A DNA stretch of 10,827 bases from an uncultured Alistipes sp. (GTDB lineage: Bacteria > Bacteroidota > Bacteroidia > Bacteroidales > Rikenellaceae). A program made the position numbers and the translations under genes. Below the pieces are notes generated by a model. It was not told where the DNA came from. It saw only the letters and a program-made list of their open reading frames with translations, and did no database searches. The DNA lies in NCBI GenBank assembly GCA_900766655.1, contig CAAFWE010000252.1:1-10827 (forward strand), in the 5' to 3' direction. This document shows positions 1 to 5,869 of this stretch, one piece after another. How positions within the stretch are numbered: the first letter of the stretch is position 1; every line of letters begins with the position of its first letter.

Positions 1-1
1 C

Positions 2-898
2 ATCGGTGAACTTCTCTGCGAATGGAGCCACGATGTTGCGGTTCGAAGCGCGGAGCTCCAACATATAGTCGATCTTCTCGTCGTTCATACCGTTAGGGTT
101 GAGCACTACGCCATCTGGGCCCGAGATTGCGATAACCTTCGCACCGAGCTCGGTAGCCTTCTTTGCTGCGCCCCAAGCCACATTACCGAAGCCCGAGATT
201 GCAACTGTTGCGCCCTTGAGCTCCTTGCCTGCGCGGTTGAGCATATGCTCCACAAAGTACAACGCACCGAAACCAGTAGCCTCAGGACGAATCAACGAAC
301 CACCCCAAGTGAGGCCCTTACCAGTCAATACGCCAGTGTTGTACTCGCGTGCCAACTTCTTGTACATACCGTACATATAGCCAATCTCACGACCACCTAC
401 GCCAACATCACCCGCAGGGACATCGGTGTCAGGGCCGATATTCTGCCACAACTCGAGCATAAAGGCCTGGCAGAAGCGCATAATCTCAGCGTCGCTCTTG
501 CCTACTGGATCGAAGTCCGAACCACCCTTTGCACCACCCATAGGGAGGGTTGTGAGGGCATTCTTGAATGTCTGCTCAAAGCCGAGGAACTTCAACATCG
601 AAGGGTTCACAGCCTTGTGGAAACGGATACCACCCTTGTAAGGACCGATAGCCGAGTTGAACTGGATGCGATAGCCGAGATTGGTCTGAATCTCGCCCTT
701 GTCGTCTACCCAAGTGACGCGGAATGTGATGATACGATCTGGCTCGACAATGCGCTCCACAATCTTTGCCTTCTCGAACTCGGGGTGCTGGTTGTAAACC
801 TCCTCGATCGACTCCAATACTTCGCGTACCGCCTGTAGGTACTCGTTCTCACCTGGATGCTTTTGCTCCAAGTTCTGCATAATCTCATTTACTTTCAT
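2..898 (-). CDS. gdhA: NADP-type glutamate dehydrogenase, N-terminal 299 residues (3' end outside the window)
   Basis: Catalyses reversible amination of 2-oxoglutarate with ammonia to glutamate, the main ammonia assimilation route in many Bacteroidales; cytoplasmic and hexameric in this family. The frame is open from ATG at 898 to the left edge. Family motifs are in order: substrate lysine in YKGG (about residue 88), GGAKGG with catalytic Lys124, PAGDVG with catalytic Asp164, and the start of the nucleotide-binding fold with GFGNVA at about 236-241. The N-terminal part matches the hexameric family I enzymes of about 445 residues, so roughly 145 residues are missing. NADP preference is inferred from the family, because the full cofactor pocket cannot be judged here. 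No SD is seen; the leader is AT-rich. The upstream gap carries repeats and an inverted copy of the start region, described separately. No neighbour overlaps it. Confidence 0.96.
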   Translation of the reverse strand, partial: MKVNEIMQNLEQKHPGENEYLQAVREVLESIEEVYNQHPEFEKAKIVERIVEPDRIITFRVTWVDDKGEIQTNLGYRIQFNSAIGPYKGGIRFHKAVNPSMLKFLGFEQTFKNALTTLPMGGAKGGSDFDPVGKSDAEIMRFCQAFMLELWQNIGPDTDVPAGDVGVGGREIGYMYGMYKKLAREYNTGVLTGKGLTWGGSLIRPEATGFGALYFVEHMLNRAGKELKGATVAISGFGNVAWGAAKKATELGAKVIAISGPDGVVLNPNGMNDEKIDYMLELRASNRNIVAPFAEKFTD

Positions 899-911
899 AA
901 CCTTGTAAATT

Positions 912-944
912 TAATGTTATCGTTATACTTTAAGTTTGCTTTTT
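912..944. repeat. 33-bp direct repeat, copy 1 (next to the gdhA start)
   Basis: Identical over 33 bp to 1062-1094, exactly 150 bp away, in the same orientation. It begins TAATGTTATCG on the plus strand and ends in a T run. It lies 13 nt upstream of the gdhA start codon. On the minus strand it holds an AT-rich TATAAC; on the plus strand TAAGTTTG (931-938) fits the Bacteroidetes -7 pattern, but I find no well-spaced -33 element. Confidence 0.9.
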
Positions 945-971
945 TGTGAAGCTTAGTGGAATGGAGGAATT

Positions 972-1064
972 ATGAAAGTAAATGAAATAATCTCTAAAAT
1001 CCCTCCAAACCTCCCTTTGCAAAGGGAGGCTTATCGCTACGCTCCAATAATTTTCTTAATCTAA
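972..1064 (+). other. Short 30-codon frame starting like GdhA (possible gene remnant)
   Basis: A plus-strand ATG with a good GGAGG site (963-967, 4-nt spacing) opens a 30-codon frame starting MKVNEII. GdhA, on the opposite strand 74 bp away, starts MKVNEIM. Over 22 nt only two bases differ, and both are third-codon changes that keep the amino acid (GAG/GAA, ATT/ATA). After that the frame runs through the 20-bp palindrome into the second direct repeat and stops. This looks like the 5' scrap of a gdhA-like gene cut by a repeat element. A functional micropeptide is not excluded, and the resemblance may be coincidental beyond the first 16 identical bases. Confidence 0.35.
1010..1029. repeat. 20-bp perfect palindrome, REP-like
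   Basis: Perfect inverted repeat with arms CCTCCCTTTG and CAAAGGGAGG and no loop bases. A further CCTCC (1002-1006) precedes it. It can form a hairpin on either strand, but no T-run follows in the direction of the response regulator mRNA (minus), so a classical terminator is not supported. GC-rich CCTCCCTTT..AAAGGGAGG blocks are, from memory, common between genes in Bacteroidales, so a dispersed repeat is the likely reading. Confidence 0.6.
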
Positions 1065-1094
1065 TGTTATCGTTATACTTTAAGTTTGCTTTTT
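1062..1094. repeat. 33-bp direct repeat, copy 2
   Basis: Perfect second copy of 912-944. The two copies bracket a 117-bp segment (945-1061) holding the palindrome and the gdhA-like start. This arrangement fits either a local duplication or insertion of a small element; the sequence alone does not decide between them. Confidence 0.9.
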
Positions 1095-1105
1095 CTATTT
1101 TCAAC

Positions 1106-1133
1106 TACTCACTACTCGCTACTCGCTACTCAC
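1106..1133. repeat. Heptamer tandem array (TACTCRC x4)
   Basis: Four exact-length 7-bp units, TACTCAC, TACTCGC, TACTCGC and TACTCAC, followed by TAA. The array ends inside the stop codon of the response regulator gene. Read on the minus strand (GTGAGTA type), the 7-bp period places stop codons in all three frames within about 30 nt after the gene. Confidence 0.85.
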
Positions 1134-1768
1134 TAAACCTCCACGAGGTTGTGTTTGATGGCGTAGACCACAAGGCTGGCGGTGTTCTTCGAGCCTGTCT
1201 TTTCGAGGATGTTGGCGCGGTGTGAGTCGACAGTGCGCTTCGATAGGAAGAGCTTGTCGGCAATCTCCTGCGTGGAGAGACCTCGGCATATCTCGAGCAG
1301 TACATCAATCTCACGCTCGGAGAGCTTGTCGGTCATCTCGTTGCGACGCATTGCATCGGAGAGCACCCTCATAATCTCTTCGCAGAAGTACTCCTCGCCT
1401 GCCATAACGTGGTCGATAGCGTCGAAAACCTCGTCTATGGAGGAGTCCTTCAGCAGAAATCCCTTCGCACCCGCCTCCACCATCATCGAGTAGTACTTCT
1501 CGTCGCCATACATCGAGAGGCAAATCACCTTGAGGTTGGGGTTGCGCTCCAAGGCTGCGGCTGTAGCCTTATCGCCCGAGAGGGTAGGCATCGAGATATC
1601 CATAAATACCACATCGGCCTTGAGAGCCTCCTCGGAGGCGAGAAAGTCAGCACCATCGCCCGCCTCGGCCACAACACGACATCCGCGATGACCATCGAGG
1701 AGTGTGCGCAGACCATTGCGGAATAGCGCGTGGTCGTCAACCAATACTACCTTTATCTCTTTTTCCAT
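1133..1768 (-). CDS. NarL/LuxR-family response regulator
   Basis: Two-domain transcription factor of 211 residues, normal for the family. The receiver domain (about 5-122) has the acidic pair Asp11-Asp12, phosphoacceptor Asp57 in FMDISMP, Ser85 in the switch position and conserved Lys107 in LLKD. The LuxR-type helix-turn-helix (about 147-211) starts LSEREIDVL and has the recognition segment FLSKRTVDSHRANI. The start at 1768 is the first ATG and directly precedes the receiver fold. It overlaps the last 16 nt of the kinase gene, so the pair is translationally coupled and is almost surely a cognate pair. Target genes cannot be read from the window. The gene ends in a heptamer repeat array, and no clear intrinsic terminator follows. 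Confidence 0.95.
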   Translation of the reverse strand: MEKEIKVVLVDDHALFRNGLRTLLDGHRGCRVVAEAGDGADFLASEEALKADVVFMDISMPTLSGDKATAAALERNPNLKVICLSMYGDEKYYSMMVEAGAKGFLLKDSSIDEVFDAIDHVMAGEEYFCEEIMRVLSDAMRRNEMTDKLSEREIDVLLEICRGLSTQEIADKLFLSKRTVDSHRANILEKTGSKNTASLVVYAIKHNLVEV

Positions 1769-2739
1769 CTTCGTTTACGCTGATTGTTAACCGCTGTTTC
1801 GTCCTGCTTGGTGTTGATGCGAACAACCACCTTTAGACCACTGCCTACGCTACTCACAATCTGCAAATCTCCGTTGAGCGAAGATATGCGCGAGGTGATG
1901 TTTGAGAGTCCCATACCCTTCGACATCGCAGTTGTGGTGTCGAATCCGCAACCATTGTCGTGGTAGCAGAGCTCTATGGTCGAGCCTTTGAGCAGGAGCG
2001 ATATGTCAATATTTTTGCAACCCGAGTGTTTGAGCGAGTTGTTTATCAGTTCGCATACTACGCGGTAGAGCACCACCTCGACATTGTGGTCGAAGCGTTC
2101 GTTGTGGATGCCGCTACGGAACTCTATCTCCACATCGTAGAATGACTGCAGACGCGAGATGAAGTTGTGCACTCCGCGCGAGAGGCCAAAATCCTCCAAC
2201 ACTTGTGGCGACATATTGTTCGATATCTCGCGCACCGATCGTATGGCCTCGTCTATCATATGTCGCGACGAGTTGAGTATCTCCTGCTGCTCCTTGCTCA
2301 TATTCTCGGTAGAGATAGCCGACAACGACATCTTGGCCGACGAGAGCAGAGGGCCCATACCATCGTGTAGCTCCTTGGCAAACTGCGAACGCGAACGCTC
2401 CTCGGTGCGAAGCACTGCCGAGAGGAGTTGCTTGCTCAGGTGGTTGCGTTGCTTGTTGAGGATGTCGATGTGGTTGATGAGTCGATGTGCAAAGAGCACC
2501 GCTGCCACAATACATAGCGAGGCTGCTACATCGAGCGCAAGCAAGAGGCTGCTATTGATATCTCGGTTGAGGAATATGTAGAGCAGATGCTGGGCAAACG
2601 ACACCGCAAAGGCGATGACGCAGAGTATCCATATGATGCTGTACTTGGTGCGGTGGACAAGGCGTAGAGCATAGCCGATAGCCAAAAGTTGGACTACCAT
2701 TATTATGCCCATTGCTATTTGCACGCCCAAGCTATACAT
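1753..2739 (-). CDS. Membrane sensor histidine kinase, NarX/DesK type (HisKA_3)
   Basis: Inner-membrane kinase of 328 residues. Three hydrophobic segments (about 6-27, 36-57 and 66-86) are joined by very short loops, so there is no sizeable periplasmic sensor; the signal is probably sensed in or at the membrane. A charged linker that may be coiled coil (about 90-118) leads to the dimerisation domain, with phosphorylated His125 in AKELHDGMG. The ATPase domain has its N box around Glu230-Asn234 (CELINNSLKH), G1 at DNGCGF (261-266) and G2 at GMGLSN (275-280). The tail is strongly basic (RKRRWKKR). It starts 3 nt after the surE stop and overlaps the response regulator by 16 nt, so all three genes should share one mRNA. 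The ligand is unknown. Confidence 0.94.
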   Translation of the reverse strand: MYSLGVQIAMGIIMVVQLLAIGYALRLVHRTKYSIIWILCVIAFAVSFAQHLLYIFLNRDINSSLLLALDVAASLCIVAAVLFAHRLINHIDILNKQRNHLSKQLLSAVLRTEERSRSQFAKELHDGMGPLLSSAKMSLSAISTENMSKEQQEILNSSRHMIDEAIRSVREISNNMSPQVLEDFGLSRGVHNFISRLQSFYDVEIEFRSGIHNERFDHNVEVVLYRVVCELINNSLKHSGCKNIDISLLLKGSTIELCYHDNGCGFDTTTAMSKGMGLSNITSRISSLNGDLQIVSSVGSGLKVVVRINTKQDETAVNNQRKRRWKKR

Positions 2740-2742
2740 ATG

Positions 2743-3507
2743 CTACAGTATCTTTTTTAGTTGCTCCATTTGGCTGTAGGCTGTGAGATCTACCTGTACG
2801 GGTACAACCGCCACATATCCGTTTGCAAGTGCCCACTCGTCGGTATCCTCCGCTTGTGGCTCGGCATTCGAGAAGGCTCCCGTCAGCCAGAAGTAGTTGC
2901 GTCCGTGTGGGTCGGTGCGCTCGAAGAACTCCTCACGCCAATAGCCCCTCGTTTGGCGTGAAAGGCGTATGCCCTTCAGCTCAGCACAAGGGATGTTCGG
3001 CACATTCACATTGAGGCAGAGCGGTAGCGGATGCTCTCCGTTGAGTACCGAATCGACAATCTGCGTACCAAACTTAATTGCGCCCTCGAAGTCGGCATCG
3101 GGGTCGTGGTCGGTGAGCGAGAGACCAATGCTCGGAATGTTGTAGAAAGCACCCTCGATGGCTGCTCCCATAGTTCCCGAGTAGAGCACATTCACTGCAG
3201 CATTCGAGCCGTGGTTGATGCCCGAGATGACCAAATCGACCTTCTGCTCCTTGAAGAGGTGGTCGAAAGCCATATTCACGCAGTCGACAGGTGTGCCATT
3301 GAGCGAATAGACCAGCACACCCTCCTCCTCGCGTACCTTGCGTAGACGGAGTGGATTGTAGATGGTAATTGCTTGGCTCATACCGCTTTGAGGGGCATCG
3401 GGTGCAATGGCTATCACACGACCGAACTGTCGTGCAATCTCGATGGCAGCATCGAAACCCTTGCTGCGGTAACTATCGTCGTTGGTCAAAAATATTACTC
3501 TCTCCAT
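2743..3507 (-). CDS. surE: 5'/3'-nucleotidase SurE
   Basis: Metal-dependent phosphatase acting on nucleoside 5'- and 3'-monophosphates, cytoplasmic, linked to stationary-phase survival in other bacteria. The 254-residue length is typical. Motifs: LTNDD with metal-binding Asp10-Asp11; APDAPQSGMS with Ser41; GTPVDC; SGINHGSN with Asn98; and the YSGTMGAAIEGAF block. The residue after NDD is Ser instead of the usual Gly. I chose ATG 3507 over an upstream ATG at 3561, because the extra 18 residues have no family match and their DNA contains the -7 promoter element and reaches the terminator hairpin. It is first in an operon with the two-component genes; a surE-kinase-regulator order is unusual and its meaning is not known. 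Confidence 0.94.
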   Translation of the reverse strand: MERVIFLTNDDSYRSKGFDAAIEIARQFGRVIAIAPDAPQSGMSQAITIYNPLRLRKVREEEGVLVYSLNGTPVDCVNMAFDHLFKEQKVDLVISGINHGSNAAVNVLYSGTMGAAIEGAFYNIPSIGLSLTDHDPDADFEGAIKFGTQIVDSVLNGEHPLPLCLNVNVPNIPCAELKGIRLSRQTRGYWREEFFERTDPHGRNYFWLTGAFSNAEPQAEDTDEWALANGYVAVVPVQVDLTAYSQMEQLKKIL

Positions 3508-3529
3508 TGTTTTCTCGTTCAGATATACG

Positions 3530-3562
3530 CAAAGATAGGAAAAAGTACGAAAAAAATGCAAC
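3530..3562 (-). promoter_or_regulatory. Bacteroidetes-type promoter for the surE-kinase-regulator operon
   Basis: Minus strand reads TATCTTTG (3537-3530), an exact match to the TAnnTTTG -7 element. A TTG -33 element (3562-3560) lies 22 bp upstream, slightly longer than the usual spacing. The predicted transcript would begin near 3523, leaving a leader of about 15-20 nt before the SurE ATG at 3507. The -33 element touches the foot of the terminator hairpin. Confidence 0.6.
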
Positions 3563-3588
3563 AGAGGAGCGAAAAACGCTCCTCTGTA
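3555..3588 (-). terminator. Intrinsic terminator ending the five-gene operon
   Basis: A perfect 11-bp stem (3562-3572 with 3578-3588; arm ACAGAGGAGCG) closes a 5-nt loop. In the minus direction TGCATTTTTTT follows, giving a U tract just after the stem. It lies 34 nt beyond the GH109-like stop codon. A run of T also follows on the plus side (3595-3601), so the hairpin could act both ways, although no plus-strand gene ends here. Confidence 0.85.
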
Positions 3589-3622
3589 GACGATTTTTTT
3601 GCTTTCTATGCTGCTTCGCCCG

Positions 3623-5170
3623 CTATTTTGCGTATGCGAACTTGTGCCCCTGCACTCTGTTCCACGCTCCGCGTGTGAAGTCAGGCACCTGTACTGGCAC
3701 CGATCCGTGCTTGATCGAAATCGAGCTCAGTGGCGCAGGACAACTCCACTCGGCCAAGTCGTAGACATCCATATCGAGTGGCAATCCGTTGCGTAAGCAG
3801 TAGACCAAGCGGTAGTCCATAATGAAGTCCATACCACCGTGACCTCCCACCTTCTTCGCCTTTGCTCCCACCTCGGTGAGGATAGGGTGCTTGTACTGCT
3901 CCATCAGAGCGTCTCGCTCCTCGTTCGACATAAATGGGTGCGCCTTCAAGCTTACTGGGTTGACACCCTCGGGTACCTCGTTGCCGATGCGGAACGCCTC
4001 GATAGGGTACTTTACTGCGTAACCATGTGTACCCACCAATGCGTAGTCGCGCGAGTATGGGCGTGGTGTCACGATATTGTGGTGCAACTGAATAACCTTG
4101 CCATTCTCGGTGCGGATGAGGGTGGTTGTCTGGTCGCCATTCTGGAAGTCGTCGAGCTTCTCACCGTGTGCCGAGGCGTAGATGTCGGGGCCCATCACAG
4201 CCTTGGTGTCCATAGCTACCAAGGTCTTGAAGCGGTCGCCACGATGGATGTTGAGCACCAAGCACACTGGGCCGAGTCCGTGTGTAGGGTAGGCATCACC
4301 TCGGAATTTGCGGAGATGATCCACTCGCCAAGTACGGTCGGTGCGACGCATCGAGTGGTCGAGGCTATGAATGTAGGCACCCTCGACATGGAGAATCTCG
4401 CCGAAGAGCCCCTGCTGCGCCATATTGAGCGCGGTGAGCTCGAAGTAGTCGTAGATGCAGTTCTCGAGCATCATACAGTGCTTGCGTGTGCGCTCCGAGG
4501 TGTCGATAATCTGCCACAACTCCTCCATAGTGAAGGCTGCGGGCACCTCTACTGCTACATGCTTGCCACACTCCATAGCGTAGAGTGTCATCTCGACGTG
4601 ACTTGCCCAAGGGGTGCAGATGTAGATGATGTCGATGTCGTTGCGTTCGCACACCTTGCGCCACGCATCCTCCGAGCCAGTGTACTCGGCAGCGCGAGGT
4701 CGGCCCGCCTTGTCGAGATACTCTTGAGCCTTGTCGATGCACTCCTGCTTCAAGTCGCAGAGAGCTACAATCTCGGTACCCTCAATCTGCGACCAACGCT
4801 TTGGGCCACCCTTGCCTCGTGAGCCGAGACCGATGAAACCTACGCGCACCGTCTCGAGTGGCTCGGCTGCGAAACCGAGCATATCCTGCTGACCAGGCGC
4901 TCGCTCGGGTGTTTTGCAGATGATTGTGCCATCCACCATCTTGTATGGCTCGTTGCTGCTGCAACGGGTGAACACGCAGAGGGCAATGATAGCTGCGATA
5001 AGTGCCACGATGCCTACAGCTACGCGAATTGCCAACATCTTGCAACCGCGAGGCATTCTGATGCCACAATATGGGCAACGCTCCATACTTACGGGGATAG
5101 GAACTCCGCACTCGGGGCAGAGTATTGTCGGTTCATTGTTAGGATTGATATCCTTTGGACTTGCTACCAT
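3623..5170 (-). CDS. GH109-like Gfo/Idh/MocA protein with N-terminal zinc ribbon and membrane helix
   Basis: GH109 enzymes are NAD-dependent alpha-N-acetylgalactosaminidases built on the Gfo/Idh/MocA fold, using a redox-assisted mechanism. From about residue 107 to the end (515) the protein follows this family: nucleotide-binding GFIGLGSRG (111-119), VEVPAAFTMEE around 207-217, EGAYIHSL, a THGLGP block, GGHGGMDFIMDYR near the C-terminus and the VPDFTRG ending. Ahead of this lies an unusual module: Cys18-x2-Cys21 and Cys32-x2-Cys35 form a zinc ribbon, followed by a single hydrophobic helix (about 46-67) with basic residues on its N-side. The ribbon should therefore be cytoplasmic and the enzyme domain outside the inner membrane. 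No lipobox fits Cys70 (Arg at -1). Most GH109 proteins carry a Tat or lipoprotein signal instead. It is last in its operon, 13 nt after the HAD gene. Substrate is inferred from family only; other NAD-dependent sugar activity is possible. Confidence 0.9.
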   Translation of the reverse strand: MVASPKDINPNNEPTILCPECGVPIPVSMERCPYCGIRMPRGCKMLAIRVAVGIVALIAAIIALCVFTRCSSNEPYKMVDGTIICKTPERAPGQQDMLGFAAEPLETVRVGFIGLGSRGKGGPKRWSQIEGTEIVALCDLKQECIDKAQEYLDKAGRPRAAEYTGSEDAWRKVCERNDIDIIYICTPWASHVEMTLYAMECGKHVAVEVPAAFTMEELWQIIDTSERTRKHCMMLENCIYDYFELTALNMAQQGLFGEILHVEGAYIHSLDHSMRRTDRTWRVDHLRKFRGDAYPTHGLGPVCLVLNIHRGDRFKTLVAMDTKAVMGPDIYASAHGEKLDDFQNGDQTTTLIRTENGKVIQLHHNIVTPRPYSRDYALVGTHGYAVKYPIEAFRIGNEVPEGVNPVSLKAHPFMSNEERDALMEQYKHPILTEVGAKAKKVGGHGGMDFIMDYRLVYCLRNGLPLDMDVYDLAEWSCPAPLSSISIKHGSVPVQVPDFTRGAWNRVQGHKFAYAK

Positions 5171-5183
5171 AAAAAGTTATGAG

Positions 5184-5852
5184 TTAAAAGTTATTTAGAA
5201 TCTGTAAAATTTCGAGTGGACTATCCACTATGTAGTCGGCTCCGTTCTCCTCCAATTCGGTGCGTGAACGGAAACCCCAAGTGCAGCCTATCGAGCGCAC
5301 TTCGCCACTCTTTGCGGTTTGCATATCTACGCCCGAGTCGCCAATCATTGTGGTCATCTCGCGCTCGGCTCCGCACTCCTTCATAATGAGTTCGACCAAC
5401 GCTGCATCGGGCTTCAGCGGGAAATCCTCACGATTGCCATACACCGCCTTGAACTCCACCTCGGGGAAGATGCTTGAGACGAGTTGCTTGGTGCCTGAGT
5501 CGAACTTGTTCGATGCGACAGCCAAGGTCCAACCCTCCTCTTGTAGGGAGTGCAACACCTCGCGGATGCCCTCGTAGGGGCGTGTGTGGCAGTCGATATG
5601 CTCGACATAGTAGGCGAGAAAATCCTCGCGAGCGGCCATTACATATTCGGCATCGCGAAGGTGCTCGGGTAGGGCTCGCTCCACCAGCTTGAGTATGCCA
5701 TTGCCCACCATCTTGTGGTACTCCTCGCGCGAGTGCGTAGCGAGGCCTCGCAGACGCAACATATGGTTGCACGCCTCGGCCAAGTCGCCAATGGTGTCGA
5801 GTAGTGTGCCATCGAGGTCGAAGATGGCGAGTCGGTTCTCTCTTGTTGTCAT
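5184..5852 (-). CDS. HAD-superfamily phosphatase, phosphoglycolate phosphatase-like
   Basis: Cytoplasmic small-molecule phosphatase of 222 residues with all HAD motifs: I FDLDGT (Asp12 nucleophile, Asp14), II VASNK (Ser114), III LKPD (Lys147), IV GDSGVDM (Asp172, Asp176). A helical cap of subfamily I type lies between motifs I and II (about 20-95). It resembles Gph/PGP-like enzymes, but the substrate is not determined by these motifs; a sugar phosphate would suit the operon. I chose ATG 5852, 17 nt after the upstream gene's stop. A longer start at 6014 would add 54 residues without family similarity, reading out of frame through the preceding gene. The stop codon lies inside the second copy of a short AAAAGTTAT direct repeat. 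Confidence 0.92.
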   Translation of the reverse strand: MTTRENRLAIFDLDGTLLDTIGDLAEACNHMLRLRGLATHSREEYHKMVGNGILKLVERALPEHLRDAEYVMAAREDFLAYYVEHIDCHTRPYEGIREVLHSLQEEGWTLAVASNKFDSGTKQLVSSIFPEVEFKAVYGNREDFPLKPDAALVELIMKECGAEREMTTMIGDSGVDMQTAKSGEVRSIGCTWGFRSRTELEENGADYIVDSPLEILQILNNF

Positions 5853-5869
5853 ATTATCTCGACAATATT

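Noticed and set aside
245..838. 197-codon plus-strand frame opposite gdhA
   Set aside because: Antisense to a gene with unambiguous GDH motifs; the translation looks low in meaning and has no start context.
931..938. TAAGTTTG in the repeat as a plus-strand promoter (also at 1081-1088)
   Set aside because: It matches the -7 pattern, but I find no -33 element at 19-22 bp and no gene downstream on that strand that needs it.
1106..1133. Heptamer array considered as a CRISPR-like array
   Set aside because: Units are 7 bp with no spacers; it is a simple tandem repeat.
3508..3561. 18-residue N-terminal extension of SurE
   Set aside because: Lies upstream of the predicted transcript start, over the promoter, and the family starts at MERVIFLTNDD.
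3839..4822. 327-codon plus-strand open frame opposite the GH109-like gene
   Set aside because: Antisense shadow with the same cause; the minus strand encodes a clear GH109 domain.
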